NCBI GenBank assembly: GCA_900468625.1
Contig: UBUL01000009.1
Location: 62,001 to 126,000 of the forward strand
Source of the DNA: Hyphomicrobiales bacterium
GTDB lineage: Bacteria > Pseudomonadota > Alphaproteobacteria > Rhizobiales > Rhizobiaceae
DNA length: 64,000 nt
Direction of reading: 5' to 3'
Below the pieces are notes generated by a model. It searched no databases and was not told the DNA's origin. It worked only from the letters and a program-made list of their open reading frames with translations. The number at the start of each line of letters is the position of its first letter. Within the stretch, counting starts at the first letter, position 1. This document shows positions 1 to 9,022 of this stretch, one piece after another. The position numbers and the translations under genes were made by a program.

Positions 1-1
1 G

Positions 2-229
2 GCGATAGAGACGGAATTTTCCGGTCGTGTTCTGGGATTTTCGAGCAACGCAGCCCATCAATACGGAATTATCTCCGCTCGCCGTCACAAGGTCGGACGA
101 AGGATGGAAACGAAGGATGCGATGATCGCGGCCATCTGCCTTGCGAACGGTGCGACATTGGCGACGCGGAACACAAAAGACTTCGAAGGGCTTGATCTCA
201 AGCTCATAAACCCGTTTGAAAGCGGCTAG
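2..229 (+). CDS. VapC-family PIN-domain toxin, C-terminal part (cut by window edge)
   Basis: The last 75 codons of a PIN-domain ribonuclease are visible; the start lies outside the window. The segment METKDAMIAA followed about 20 residues later by ATRNTKDFEGL matches the C-terminal half of FitB/VapC toxins, with the third and fourth acidic metal-binding residues (the Asp of KDAMIA and the Asp of TKDF). Such proteins cleave RNA and are normally held inactive by an antitoxin encoded just upstream, which cannot be seen here. The stop is 70 bases before the fmt start. In many rhizobia def sits beside fmt, so a toxin-antitoxin module may have inserted here; that is inference. Confidence 0.8.
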   Translation, partial: AIETEFSGRVLGFSSNAAHQYGIISARRHKVGRRMETKDAMIAAICLANGATLATRNTKDFEGLDLKLINPFESG

Positions 230-299
230 CGCTTGACCGATGGCATGTGCAGCCGCTGCTGGGTCATTCCAAATCTGATATCTTAGCCGGATGGATCGC

Positions 300-1247
300 A
301 TGTCGCTCAACATCATTTTCATGGGAACGCCCGAATTCTCCGTACCGACATTACGGTCCCTGATCGATGCCGGGCACAAGATTCGTGCCGTTTATACGCA
401 GCCGCCGCGGCCAGGCGGTCGGAGAGGGTTGGATCTGCAGAAATCTCCCGTACATCAGGCGGCCGAATTGCTGGGCCTGCCGGTTTTCACGCCCGTCAAC
501 TTCAAGGATCCCGACGAACGCCAGCGCTTTCGCGATCTGCAAGCCGATGTCGCCGTCGTCGTCGCCTATGGCCTCCTGCTGCCGGAAGCGATCCTCACGG
601 GCACGCGCCTTGGCTGCTACAACGGCCATGCCTCGCTGCTGCCGCGCTGGCGCGGTGCTGCCCCAATCCAGCGTGCGATCATGGCCGGCGACGCCAAGAC
701 TGGCATGATGGTGATGAAGATGGACAAGGGGCTCGATACCGGCCCGGTCGCGCTGACGCGCGAGGTTGAGATCGGCGGGACCATGACCGCAGGCGAGCTC
801 CATGACAGGCTGATGCTGGTGGGTGCGAAAGCCATGGCCGAGGCGATGAACAAGCTGGAGTATGACGAACTGCCGCTGACCGCACAGCCATCCGAGGGCG
901 TTGTCTATGCCGCCAAGATCGACAAGGGCGAAACGCGTCTCGATTTCGGCAAGCCCGCAGCGGACATTCACAATCACATTCGCGGCCTGTCACCTTTTCC
1001 TGGCGCCTGGTTCGAAGCCGAAATCGCCGGCCGTCCGGAGCGCATCAAGGTGCTGGGTTCGGAATTGGCCGAGGGCAATGGAGCGCCCGGCCATGTGCTG
1101 ACGGATGATCTCGTCATTGCGTGCGCCTCCGGCGCCGTCAGGCTCACGAAGCTGCAGAAGGCCGGCGGCAAGCCGTTGGGGGCGGCCGATTTCCTGCGCG
1201 GCACGCCGATCGCGCCGGGCACCGTACTTGCCTCGGAGCAGGATTGA
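300..1247 (+). CDS. fmt: Methionyl-tRNA formyltransferase
   Basis: This cytoplasmic enzyme transfers a formyl group from 10-formyl-THF to initiator Met-tRNA. The 315-residue protein begins [16 protein letters not shown], the usual Fmt opening, so the ATG at 300 is preferred over the in-frame ATG at 291. The catalytic triad is visible as Asn108 and His110 in the [15 protein letters not shown] block and Asp146 in LDTGP. A C-terminal tRNA-binding domain fills residues of about 205-315. Its TGA overlaps the truA ATG (TGATG), so translation is probably coupled. Length and motifs are normal for the family. Confidence 0.97.
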   Translation: MSLNIIFMGTPEFSVPTLRSLIDAGHKIRAVYTQPPRPGGRRGLDLQKSPVHQAAELLGLPVFTPVNFKDPDERQRFRDLQADVAVVVAYGLLLPEAILTGTRLGCYNGHASLLPRWRGAAPIQRAIMAGDAKTGMMVMKMDKGLDTGPVALTREVEIGGTMTAGELHDRLMLVGAKAMAEAMNKLEYDELPLTAQPSEGVVYAAKIDKGETRLDFGKPAADIHNHIRGLSPFPGAWFEAEIAGRPERIKVLGSELAEGNGAPGHVLTDDLVIACASGAVRLTKLQKAGGKPLGAADFLRGTPIAPGTVLASEQD

Positions 1248-2053
1248 TGCCGCGTTACAAAATGACCGTCGAATATGACGGCATCCCCTATGTCGGCTGG
1301 CAGCGCCAGGAAAACGGCCCCTCCGTGCAGGGCGCGATCGAAGGCGCCATCCTGTCTTTGACGGGCGAAACCGTTTCGATCCGCGGGGCGGGACGCACCG
1401 ATTCCGGCGTGCATGCCGTGGGGCAGGTCATGCATGCGGATCTCTCCAAAGAGTGGAAGGTCTATACGCTCCGAAACGCGCTCAATGCCCATTTGAGGCT
1501 CGCCGGAGAGCGCGTCGCCATTCTCGATGTCACTGAAGTCGATGCGAGCTTCGACGCGCGCTTTTCGGCCATCCGCCGCCACTATCTCTATCGCATCATC
1601 GCCCGCCGTGCGCCGCTTGCATTGGAAGCCGGACGCGCCTGGTGGGTGCCTAAGGATATGGATCACGAGGTCATGCATGCCGCGGCCCAGACCCTTGTGG
1701 GACGGCATGATTTCACTACCTTCCGCTCGGCGCATTGCCAGGCGAATAGTCCGGTGCGCACGCTCGACCGGCTGGACGTGACGCGCAGCGGCGAGCTGAT
1801 CGAGATCCGGGCCACGGCGCAAAGCTTCCTGCACAATCAGATCCGCTCCTTCGCCGGTACGCTGAAGCTTGCCGGCGAGGGCAAATGGACGCCCGACGAC
1901 GTGCGCGCGGTGCTCGAGGCCAAGGATCGCAAGGCCTGCGGCCCTGTCGCGCCGCCGGATGGGCTCTATTTCATGCAAGTGGATTATCGCGACGGTGCCG
2001 GTTTGGCCGGCAGCGAAGAGGAGAATATCGATGACGGTGACGATCTATCATAA
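1247..2053 (+). CDS. truA: tRNA pseudouridine(38-40) synthase TruA
   Basis: TruA isomerises uridines 38-40 in the anticodon arm of many tRNAs. The ATG at 1247 shares a base with the fmt stop, and the 268-residue product starts [12 protein letters not shown], typical for TruA. The catalytic Asp52 lies in [12 protein letters not shown] longer open frame extends upstream into fmt but has no TruA similarity and is rejected as the start. The last 23 bases overlap the next gene (arsC-like), so fmt, truA and the reductase probably form one operon. Confidence 0.97.
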   Translation: MPRYKMTVEYDGIPYVGWQRQENGPSVQGAIEGAILSLTGETVSIRGAGRTDSGVHAVGQVMHADLSKEWKVYTLRNALNAHLRLAGERVAILDVTEVDASFDARFSAIRRHYLYRIIARRAPLALEAGRAWWVPKDMDHEVMHAAAQTLVGRHDFTTFRSAHCQANSPVRTLDRLDVTRSGELIEIRATAQSFLHNQIRSFAGTLKLAGEGKWTPDDVRAVLEAKDRKACGPVAPPDGLYFMQVDYRDGAGLAGSEEENIDDGDDLS

Positions 2054-2432
2054 TCCCACTTGCGGCACGTCGCGCAACACGCTGGCGATGATCCGCCAAT
2101 CGGGCGAGGAACCCATTGTCATCGAGTATCTGAAGACACCGCCGAGCCGCGAACGGTTGGCGGAACTCATAGCCACCATGGGCCTGACGGCGCGCGATCT
2201 TCTCCGCCAGAAGGGAACGCCCTATGACGAACTCGGTCTTGGCAATCCGGACCTCGCCGACGATCAGCTGCTTGATCGGATGATCGAGCACCCGATCCTG
2301 ATCAATCGTCCGATCGTGGTCACGGAAAAGGGCGTGCGCCTCTGCCGCCCCTCCGAACTCGTGCTCGATATCTTGCCGAATCCGGACATCGGTCCCTTTA
2401 CCAAGGAAGATGGCGAGGTCGTGGTTCGTTAG
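2031..2432 (+). CDS. arsC: ArsC-family arsenate reductase (glutaredoxin type)
   Basis: The 133-residue thioredoxin-fold protein starts [17 protein letters not shown], with the single catalytic Cys11 in the loop typical of plasmid R773-type ArsC. It also has the ArsC signature [12 protein letters not shown] followed by LCRPSE, including the conserved arginines. Such enzymes reduce arsenate using glutathione and glutaredoxin; related ArsC/Spx-like proteins may have other substrates. A GAAGAGGAG ribosome site precedes the ATG at 2031, inside the end of truA. No arsenite pump or ArsR is nearby, so a dedicated arsenic role is uncertain although the family call is firm. Confidence 0.88.
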   Translation: MTVTIYHNPTCGTSRNTLAMIRQSGEEPIVIEYLKTPPSRERLAELIATMGLTARDLLRQKGTPYDELGLGNPDLADDQLLDRMIEHPILINRPIVVTEKGVRLCRPSELVLDILPNPDIGPFTKEDGEVVVR

Positions 2433-2441
2433 GAGCAGGTC

Positions 2442-3041
2442 TCAGCCCGGCGGATAGACGCCGAGGAAGCGCTGCAGGAAATCCGTCAGCAGCAGGTTTG
2501 GAATGAGCAGCATCAGCGTCAGCGTGCCGACAAAAAGCGGATGTGTACCGCAGATCATCCTCAGGATGCGCGCCAGCGAAAAGATGATGGCCATGGTCAG
2601 CGCCAGGGATAGAAGCGCCGCCAACTCCTTTGAGCCGGGAATAAAGACGGTCATCGCAACGAGGAGTGCGTTCAGATAGTTTGCGGGCACGAAAAGCCAA
2701 TTTGCGGTAACGACGATCGGCGCGAATTTGTCGCCGAAGCGGAAGGCCAGGAGCAGCACGCCGACGAATATGGGTGGGATCAGCCAATTCGCGGCTTCGA
2801 CCAGCGCCAGCCTTAGGAAAAACGCCAGGCCGGTCGATGTTTCGGGCGGCATGGCGGTCAGATAGGCCTGCTGCCACCGCAGCCAGAAAATGCCAATCGA
2901 CGGCAGGCTCCACAAAATCGCCCAGAAGGAGCGCAGCATGCCGCGGTCCGAAATATCCAGATACTGGAAGCCGCGCGCGTCCATGCGTATCAGCAGCCAG
3001 AGGCCGGACAGGTAATATTGGACTTCCCTAAAGTTGGGCAT
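2442..3041 (-). CDS. Conserved membrane protein downstream of dapE
   Basis: A 199-residue integral membrane protein of unknown function. Hydrophobic segments are seen at about residues 36-53, 70-110, 115-135, 140-162 and 168-190, giving roughly five helices, with an N-terminal cytoplasmic stretch rich in aromatics (MPNFREVQYYLSG). Its start overlaps the end of dapE by 14 bases, so it is probably the last gene of the dapE transcript. The stop lies 9 bases from the convergent arsC stop. I recognise it only as a kind of protein often found after dapE in rhizobia; no enzymatic motif is visible. Confidence 0.8.
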   Translation of the reverse strand: MPNFREVQYYLSGLWLLIRMDARGFQYLDISDRGMLRSFWAILWSLPSIGIFWLRWQQAYLTAMPPETSTGLAFFLRLALVEAANWLIPPIFVGVLLLAFRFGDKFAPIVVTANWLFVPANYLNALLVAMTVFIPGSKELAALLSLALTMAIIFSLARILRMICGTHPLFVGTLTLMLLIPNLLLTDFLQRFLGVYPPG

Positions 3042-4221
3042 TCTCGAACCAGCGCTGGATGAAGGTCTGGTAGATCCCGGTCAGCGTTTCGAGATCGGAG
3101 AGCGCTACGCGCTCGTCGACCATATGCATGGTCTGGCCAACAAGCCCGAATTCGACGACCGGGCAGTAGTCCTTGATGAAGCGGGCATCAGACGTGCCGC
3201 CGGTGGTCGACAGCGCCGGCCTTTGGCCGGTGACGCTCTCGATGGCGGAGGAAAGTGAGGCGATCAGCGCATTGTTGCGCGTCAGGAATACCTGGCTCGG
3301 ACGCTCCGACCAGACGATGTCGTATTTTGCGGGCGGGCGCCCAGGGCGCAGCGACTGGTCGGCTGCCGCCGCATCCAGGCGCGCCAGGATTTCGGCCTTC
3401 AGCGTATCGGCCGTCCAGGTGTCGTTGAAGCGGATGTTGAAGGCAGCGGCCGCCTTGGCGGGAATGACGTTGGTAGCGGCATTGCCGACATCGACGGTCG
3501 TCACTTCGAGGTTCGACGGCTGGAAATTGTCGGTGCCGGCGTCGAAAGGAGGGTCGAGCAGCGCTTCCGTCAGCTTGACGATGCTGCGCACCGGATTGTC
3601 GGCGAGGTGTGGATAGGCGGCATGGCCTTGGACGCCATGGGCGGTGATGAAGCCGGAGAGCGAACCGCGGCGGCCGATCTTGATCATGTCGCCGAGGCGG
3701 TCGGGGTTGGTCGGTTCGCCGACGAGCGATGCGTCCCATCTCTCGCCGCGCTCCGCCGCCCATTGCAGCAGCTTGACCGTGCCGTTGATTGCCGGTCCTT
3801 CCTCGTCGCCGGTGATCAGGAAGGAAATCGAACCGGCCGGCTTGCCGTGCTTCTCGATGTGCCGCGCGACTGCCGCTACGAAGCAGGCAATGCCGCCTTT
3901 CATGTCGACTGCGCCACGGCCGAAAAGCTCGCCATCGGCGATTTCGGCGGCAAAGGGCGGATGGCTCCAGGATGCGGCGTCGCCGACCGGTACGACATCC
4001 GTATGGCCGGCAAACATCAGATGCGGCCCATCCGTGCCAAGACGCGCATAGAGGTTTTCGATATCGGGCGTTCCGGGTTCGCTCGCCGTCATGCGCTCGA
4101 CCTTGAAGCCAAGCGGTGCCAGCATATCGGCAAGCGCAGTCAGCGCACCGCCCTCGGCCGGCGTGACGGAAGCGCAGCGAATGAGGGTCTGCAGATTGGT
4201 GACGGGATCGGTAACGGTCAT
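3028..4221 (-). CDS. dapE: Succinyl-diaminopimelate desuccinylase
   Basis: DapE hydrolyses N-succinyl-LL-diaminopimelate to LL-DAP in the succinylase branch of lysine and peptidoglycan-precursor synthesis. The 397-residue M20 metallopeptidase-fold protein shows the zinc ligands and catalytic acids in order: His73 in FAGHTDVVPVGD, Asp106 in GRGAVDMKGG, and Glu140-Glu141 in ITGDEEG. The start MTVTDPVTNLQTLI at 4221 matches the family; a start 42 bases upstream (MPSLCHF) would add a non-conserved leader. The gene is 160 bases downstream of dapD on the same strand, consistent with one lysine unit. Confidence 0.97.
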   Translation of the reverse strand: MTVTDPVTNLQTLIRCASVTPAEGGALTALADMLAPLGFKVERMTASEPGTPDIENLYARLGTDGPHLMFAGHTDVVPVGDAASWSHPPFAAEIADGELFGRGAVDMKGGIACFVAAVARHIEKHGKPAGSISFLITGDEEGPAINGTVKLLQWAAERGERWDASLVGEPTNPDRLGDMIKIGRRGSLSGFITAHGVQGHAAYPHLADNPVRSIVKLTEALLDPPFDAGTDNFQPSNLEVTTVDVGNAATNVIPAKAAAAFNIRFNDTWTADTLKAEILARLDAAAADQSLRPGRPPAKYDIVWSERPSQVFLTRNNALIASLSSAIESVTGQRPALSTTGGTSDARFIKDYCPVVEFGLVGQTMHMVDERVALSDLETLTGIYQTFIQRWFENAQL

Positions 4222-4380
4222 CGGAGGCAACTTATCCGGCGGGAAATGGCAAAGCGATGGCAAAGGATCGGCGATGAGTCGAAAATCTTTGCAGCGATTC
4301 CAGCAATCGCACAGGCGTGCTCACCCGGCAAGCATGAGGGAAGCGCGGTATGGCGCCCGCGCTTCCGAATTTTTGCGAAA

Positions 4381-5238
4381 TCAGTCGCGCAGCAGCTCGT
4401 TGATGCCGGTCTTCGAGCGGGTCTTTTCGTCGACGCGCTTGACGATGACGGCGCAATAGAGGCTCGGGGCCGGCTGGCCGTTCGCCATGGTGTTGCCGCT
4501 CGGCAGCGCGCCGGCGACGACGACCGAGTATGGCGGAACCTCGCCATAGGTGATCTCGCCGGTGGCGCGATCGACGATCTTGGTGGATTTGCCGATGAAG
4601 ACGCCCATGCCGAGCACGGAACCTTCGCGGATGATGCAGCCTTCGACGACTTCGGAGCGGGCGCCGATGAAGCAATTGTCTTCGATGATCGTCGGGCCGG
4701 CTTGCATCGGCTCCAGCACGCCGCCGATGCCGACGCCGCCGGAAAGATGCACATGCTTGCCGATCTGGGCGCAGGAGCCGACCGTCGCCCAGGTATCGAC
4801 CATGGTGCCCTCGCCGACATAGGCGCCGAGATTAACGAAGGACGGCATCAGGATGGCGTTCGGCGCGATATAGGCGGAGTGACGCACGACGGCGTTTGGC
4901 ACGGCGCGGAAGCCGGCTTCGCGGAAGCGGTTTTCGCCCCAGCCTTCGAATTTCGAGGGAACCTTGTCCCACCAGGTGGCGTTGCCCGGGCCGCCTTCGA
5001 CGATCTTCATGTCGTTCAGGCGGAAGGAGAGCAGAACCGCTTTCTTGAGCCACTGATTGACCGTCCAGTTGCCGTCCGCACCACGCTCGGCCACACGAAC
5101 CTTGCCGCTGTCGAGAAGATTGAGCGCCGCTTCGACAGCGTCGCGGACCTCGCCGCGCGTTGACGTGTTCACATTGTCGCGATTGTCAAAGGCAGCCTCG
5201 ATGGACTTTTCGAGGGAGGCGAGATCGTTAGCGCTCAT
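4381..5238 (-). CDS. dapD: 2,3,4,5-tetrahydropyridine-2,6-dicarboxylate N-succinyltransferase
   Basis: DapD succinylates tetrahydrodipicolinate with succinyl-CoA, two steps before DapE. The 285-residue protein has an N-terminal helical domain ([17 protein letters not shown]) and a left-handed beta-helix of hexapeptide repeats from about residue 110 to 245 (for example [16 protein letters not shown] and [10 protein letters not shown]), the expected DapD architecture and length. An AAGGAAT ribosome site precedes the ATG. The 214-base gap to the divergent LOG-family gene must hold its promoter. Confidence 0.97.
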   Translation of the reverse strand: MSANDLASLEKSIEAAFDNRDNVNTSTRGEVRDAVEAALNLLDSGKVRVAERGADGNWTVNQWLKKAVLLSFRLNDMKIVEGGPGNATWWDKVPSKFEGWGENRFREAGFRAVPNAVVRHSAYIAPNAILMPSFVNLGAYVGEGTMVDTWATVGSCAQIGKHVHLSGGVGIGGVLEPMQAGPTIIEDNCFIGARSEVVEGCIIREGSVLGMGVFIGKSTKIVDRATGEITYGEVPPYSVVVAGALPSGNTMANGQPAPSLYCAVIVKRVDEKTRSKTGINELLRD

Positions 5239-5271
5239 GGGAATTCCTTAAAACGTCAGTGCCTATCGTGT

Positions 5272-5292
5272 TTTCCGGAAATGGTCCGGAAA
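5272..5292. repeat. Inverted repeat in the dapD/LOG promoter gap
   Basis: TTTCCGGA and TCCGGAAA are perfect 8-base arms separated by 5 bases in the divergent promoter region. This could be an operator for either gene or a chance palindrome; no regulator is known to me for it. Confidence 0.4.
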
Positions 5293-5452
5293 CGGTCGAT
5301 TGGTCCTATAGCATGGAGTTCGAAAATGGAATGTCTTTTCCGCGCCGATTAAGCTTGGAATCAAGGCGTCGCAGGGGCATATGCAAGAGCTTGGCCATTT
5401 CTGTCCATTGGCGGGAACGGCTCGTCATGATCTATTCGAAAGGCATGAATAA

Positions 5453-6325
5453 ATGAGCAAGGGGAAGAACGGCAGGCTGAGGCGCAAGGATGGGGTATGG
5501 GACCCCTTGAAAACGAGCTCGGCGGACAAGCAGCGAGCCGAATCGGTGCCGCGCACGCCGCAATCGATGTCGCCTTCCTACCGCCTTGCCTATGCGGACG
5601 AGGATTTCCTCTGCCGCGAGGAATTGCGGCCGATCCGTCTGCAGCTGGAATTGCTGAAGACCGAAATGTATCTGACCGAGCGCGGCATCACATCGACCGT
5701 CGTGATGTTCGGCGGCGCGCGCATTCCAGCGCCCGGTGCCAATGCCTGGGCCGCGCGCAACGATGTGCAGCGCGCCAATCTCGAAGCGGCATCGGTCTAC
5801 TATGAGGAGGCACGTAAGTTCGCCCAGCTTTGCTCGCGCTACTCCGCCGGGTCCGACTTCCGTGAGTATGTTATCGTCACCGGCGGCGGCCCGGGCGTGA
5901 TGGAGGCGGGCAATCGCGGTGCGGCCGAAGAAGGTGCACCGTCCATCGGCCTCAACATCGTGCTGCCGCACGAGCAGGCGCCGAATGCTTACGTCACGCC
6001 GGAACTCAGCTTCAACTTCCACTATTTCGCGATCCGCAAGATGCACTTCATGGTGCGCGCCAAGGCGATCGCGGTGTTCCCCGGCGGCTTCGGCACCATG
6101 GACGAGCTGTTCGAATGCCTGACGCTCATCCAGACCGGCCGCATGGAGCGCCTGCCGCTCATTCTCTTCGGTGAGAAGTTCTGGCGCAGCATCATCAATT
6201 TCGAAGCGCTTGCCGAATTCGGCACCATCGCTCCTGACGACGTGAACCTGATCAGCTTCGTCGATACCGCCGACGAGGCATGGAAGATCGTTCAGGATTT
6301 CTACGAGCACGATAACGGGCACTGA
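5453..6325 (+). CDS. LOG-family (lysine decarboxylase-like) nucleotide hydrolase
   Basis: A 290-residue Rossmann-fold protein of the LOG/TIGR00730 family, which contains cytokinin riboside 5'-monophosphate phosphoribohydrolases and the PpnN-type nucleotidases. Both family motifs are present: GGGPGVMEAGNRGA at residues 144-157 and PGGFGTMDE at 210-218. The N-terminal 50 residues are basic and family-variable. The protein is longer than plant-type LOG (about 200 residues), nearer to the bacterial long form. The precise substrate cannot be told. A hairpin terminator follows the stop. Confidence 0.9.
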   Translation: MSKGKNGRLRRKDGVWDPLKTSSADKQRAESVPRTPQSMSPSYRLAYADEDFLCREELRPIRLQLELLKTEMYLTERGITSTVVMFGGARIPAPGANAWAARNDVQRANLEAASVYYEEARKFAQLCSRYSAGSDFREYVIVTGGGPGVMEAGNRGAAEEGAPSIGLNIVLPHEQAPNAYVTPELSFNFHYFAIRKMHFMVRAKAIAVFPGGFGTMDELFECLTLIQTGRMERLPLILFGEKFWRSIINFEALAEFGTIAPDDVNLISFVDTADEAWKIVQDFYEHDNGH

Positions 6326-6331
6326 CGACGA

Positions 6332-6365
6332 AAGGCCCGCCATCGCATGGGCGAAGGCGGGCCTT
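6332..6365. terminator. Hairpin between the convergent LOG and EF-hand genes
   Basis: AAGGCCCGCC at 6332-6341 pairs with GGCGGGCCTT at 6356-6365 (10 bases, 14-base loop). It sits 6 bases after the LOG-gene stop and before the stop of the convergent EF-hand gene, so it could end both transcripts. No long T-run follows. Confidence 0.7.
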
Positions 6366-6397
6366 CGGTCGAGGGAGTATCGCTCGATCGGGCGGGT

Positions 6398-7036
6398 TTA
6401 CAGCAGCGGCCGGTTCGGCATGTCGTCCAGCGAGATCACGCCGTCATGGTTGCGATCCATGCGGTCGAAGAGCTTGCTGGCAGCGTCTTCGGCTTCCTGC
6501 TTGCTGATCTGGCCGTTCTCATCCTTGTCGATGCGATGGAACAGCATCATGCCTCGCATGAAGCCTGCTTCGTGCATGAAGCGTCCGTGCGGCCTGTGAT
6601 GGCGCGGGCCGCTATCGCCGTTATTGTCGGCCTGAGCTTGATCCCCCTTGGACTGATCGGCTGGAGCCTGGCTGTTTTGGCTCTGGTCGCCGTCCGCCTT
6701 GGCGCGCTCGGCCTTCCACTCCTTGAGGCGTTCCTGGCGGTAGGCGCGCAGCTCGCCGGGCGTGATCTCGCCGTCGTGATTGGTGTCGATCTGGTCGAAG
6801 ATCTTGTCGACGCCGGTCTTCACTTCATCACGGGTGATTTTGGTGTCGCCGGGCTGGCCGAATTGCTTCAGCATCCGCACATAGACGATTTCCGGTGAAA
6901 AGCGCGGTCCGTGCCAACGTCCGCCATGGTGACCGTCCCCTGCTTCGCCGCCTTGGGCAGCCAAGCTTGCCTGAGCGGCAGCGCCCACCAGAAGGGCGGC
7001 GGAAAGTCCTGCAAGAAGAATTTTTTTCCCGTTCAT
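6398..7036 (-). CDS. Secreted EF-hand calcium-binding protein
   Basis: A 212-residue protein with a signal peptide (MNGKKILLAGLSAALLVGAAAQASLA) and three clear EF-hand loops: DTNHDGEITPGE at 84-95, DKDENGQISKQE at 170-181 and DRNHDGVISLDD at 194-205. A low-complexity Gln/Asp/Ala linker spans about 115-142, and His-rich patches (GDGHHGGRWHG, RHHRPHGR) may bind other metals. It probably acts in the periplasm as a calcium sensor or buffer. A GAAAGGAAA ribosome site precedes the ATG. There is no enzymatic domain and its partner is unknown. Confidence 0.88.
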   Translation of the reverse strand: MNGKKILLAGLSAALLVGAAAQASLAAQGGEAGDGHHGGRWHGPRFSPEIVYVRMLKQFGQPGDTKITRDEVKTGVDKIFDQIDTNHDGEITPGELRAYRQERLKEWKAERAKADGDQSQNSQAPADQSKGDQAQADNNGDSGPRHHRPHGRFMHEAGFMRGMMLFHRIDKDENGQISKQEAEDAASKLFDRMDRNHDGVISLDDMPNRPLL

Positions 7037-7140
7037 CGTTTTTCCTTTCGTGTCGAGGAATGGTCAAACGATACGGCTGGCGGTCGAAAACGACCAATTA
7101 AACCTCTGTAACGCGGATGAAACTTTCGTAACCCCATCCT

Positions 7141-7256
7141 AGAGCATGATGCCGAAAAGTGTGAGCGGTTTTCGGACGACATCATGCTCTATTTCCTTGA
7201 TTCTAGAGCGGATTCAGATTTTAGGTCGGTCCGACCTAAAATCTGAATCCGCTCTA
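7141..7256. repeat. Rhizobial intergenic mosaic (RIME-like) element, two palindromes
   Basis: The first palindrome has outer arms AGAGCATGATG (7141-7151) and CATCATGCTCT (7180-7190) and inner arms CCGAAAA (7152-7158) and TTTTCGG (7169-7175). The second, 7204-7256, is a perfect palindrome with 26-base arms around a single central T (7230). Two palindromes in about 115 bases is the architecture described for RIME elements of rhizobia. It sits between the EF-hand and HAD genes. Confidence 0.8.
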
Positions 7257-7264
7257 ATGAAGGG

Positions 7265-7969
7265 TTAAATCAATGCCTTGAGGAAATGGGTGAGGTCGTC
7301 GGTTACATAGTCGATATGATCGTCCTCGCCCGTCGTGCGCTCCCACCACTCGACTACGGTCGTCTCGAGATTTTGAGGCACGAGAAGCACGGTCTTCATG
7401 CCGAGCGCCTTCGGTACGGTAAGATTGCGCGGCAGGTCCTCGAACATGACGGCCCTGTTCGTGTCCACGCGATGCAGGCTCATGAATTTGTCGTAGGTGG
7501 TGCCGGCGGGCTTCGGCACGTAGTCGGCCGCAACGATATCGAAAATATCGTCGAAGCCGTCGAGGATGCCGAGCGCTCCGGCAGTTGCCTGGGCGTGCTT
7601 GACGCTGCCGTTGGTGAAGATGAACTTTCGCCCCGGAAGCGCCTTGATGGCGGCGGCCAGCTCCGGCTGCGGCGTCAGCGCCGAATAATCGATCGCATGG
7701 GCCTTTTCCAGGAAATCGTTGGGGTCGATGCCGTGGTGGATCATCAGGCCCTGCAGGGTCGTGCCATGTTCGAGGTAATATTGCTTCTGCAGTTTGCGGG
7801 CGTCTTCGCGCTCCATCTGCAGCAGGGCAGCGACATAGGCTGTCATGTTCTTATCGATCTGCGCGAAGAGATCGACGTGATGCGGATAGAGCGTGTTGTC
7901 GAGATCGAATACCCAATCGCGAATATGGGAGAAATCGGATGGGTCGGATAGTGTTTTCGTCTTGTCCAT
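7265..7969 (-). CDS. Pyrimidine 5'-nucleotidase (HAD superfamily)
   Basis: A 234-residue HAD hydrolase with the nucleophile motif FDLDNTLYP (Asp22 and Asp24), motif II FTNGS near residue 119, and a motif III/IV region KPAGTTYDKF...VMFEDLPRN. The sequence fits the SDT1/PHM8-like pyrimidine 5'-nucleotidase subfamily, which dephosphorylates UMP/CMP-type nucleotides, although HAD substrates are hard to predict. The gene is cytoplasmic and monocistronic, flanked upstream by a RIME-like element on its 3' side. No strong ribosome site is seen before the ATG at 7969. Confidence 0.87.
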   Translation of the reverse strand: MDKTKTLSDPSDFSHIRDWVFDLDNTLYPHHVDLFAQIDKNMTAYVAALLQMEREDARKLQKQYYLEHGTTLQGLMIHHGIDPNDFLEKAHAIDYSALTPQPELAAAIKALPGRKFIFTNGSVKHAQATAGALGILDGFDDIFDIVAADYVPKPAGTTYDKFMSLHRVDTNRAVMFEDLPRNLTVPKALGMKTVLLVPQNLETTVVEWWERTTGEDDHIDYVTDDLTHFLKALI

Positions 7970-8184
7970 GGCGTCTTATGACACGCCCTCTCCCGGGAGG
8001 GGAAGGGAAATATTCATGCCGCAACACGCGGATCATATTAGGGAGATTGCCGCCCACCTCAATGCCCGCTATGATTTTACTATTGATTTTCGGGGTTTTA
8101 CTCTATTTCACTTGTGAGCAAGGGCTTACGCTCTTTCGGGTAGTGGAGAGGAAATTGCCCGGCCGGGCTTTTCGGAGGGATGCG

Positions 8185-8955
8185 ATGAGTCAGGTGGAAA
8201 AGGCGCAGGAATTCGCGCGGCTGCACAAGAAGGGCGAGCCGCTGATCCTTTTCAACATTTGGGACGCGGGATCCGCCAAGGCCGTTACGGAAGCCGGTGC
8301 GAAGGCGCTGGCAACGGGAAGCTGGTCGGTCGCCGCCGCCAACGGCTTCAGCGATGGCCAGGCAATTCCGTTATCGCTGCTGGCTGTTACCGCCAAACTG
8401 ATTTCGGTAACGAGCCCATTGCCTCTGTCGGTCGATTTCGAGGGCGGTTATGCCGTCGAGCCCGAGGAGGTTGCCGCCAATGTCGAAAAGATCATGGATC
8501 ACGGCGCCATCGGCATCAATTTCGAGGATCAGGTGATCGGCGGTCAGGGCGTTCATCCCATTGAGGTGCAGGCGGCGCGCATCCGCGCCATCCGGGAAAT
8601 GGCTGATCGCCGCGAGATACCGCTGTTCATCAATTCCCGTACCGATCTTTTCCTGCAGGAAAGCGATACCGCGCATCATCAGATCCTGCTTGATGACGCC
8701 TATCGCCGTGCCGATGCCTTCGCCGAAGCAGGCGCCAGCGGCTTCTTCGCGCCGGGGCTCGTCGAGGCCGAATTGATCGGGGCTCTGTGCGAACGCTCCC
8801 CATTGCCCGTCAATATCATGGTGCGCCCCGCAACGCCTGATAACGAGACCATGGCTGGCCTTGGCGTCAGCCGCATCAGCTACGGCCCTGCACCCTATCG
8901 TTCCGTCATGGGGATGCTGAAGAGCGAGGCCGAAGCAATCTATCGGCCGTCGTGA
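8185..8955 (+). CDS. Isocitrate lyase/phosphoenolpyruvate mutase family protein
   Basis: A 256-residue TIM-barrel protein. The magnesium-binding DFEGGY (Asp84, Glu86) and NFEDQ (Glu114) motifs and the NSRTD segment match the PEP mutase/isocitrate lyase superfamily. The KKCGH catalytic loop of true isocitrate lyase is absent, so it is likely a C-C lyase, mutase or oxaloacetate-hydrolase-like enzyme of unknown substrate. The ATG at 8185 has a CGGAGGGA ribosome site; a longer open frame upstream lacks family similarity. It lies between the HAD gene and argB. Confidence 0.88.
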   Translation: MSQVEKAQEFARLHKKGEPLILFNIWDAGSAKAVTEAGAKALATGSWSVAAANGFSDGQAIPLSLLAVTAKLISVTSPLPLSVDFEGGYAVEPEEVAANVEKIMDHGAIGINFEDQVIGGQGVHPIEVQAARIRAIREMADRREIPLFINSRTDLFLQESDTAHHQILLDDAYRRADAFAEAGASGFFAPGLVEAELIGALCERSPLPVNIMVRPATPDNETMAGLGVSRISYGPAPYRSVMGMLKSEAEAIYRPS

Positions 8956-9022
8956 TCGGGCCGTAGGCGCTCCGCAATCGAACTACGGAGGGCCTCTGCA
9001 TCGAGCTGAACAAGCGTGGTCG

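Noticed and set aside
3607..5163. A 518-codon open frame on the plus strand
   Set aside because: It is antisense to dapE and dapD, both with clear motifs; a shadow frame.
8016..8117. A 33-codon frame (MPQHADHIREIAAHL...) between the HAD and lyase-type genes
   Set aside because: No ribosome site, no similarity recognised and it ends without a domain; could be a remnant but cannot be supported.
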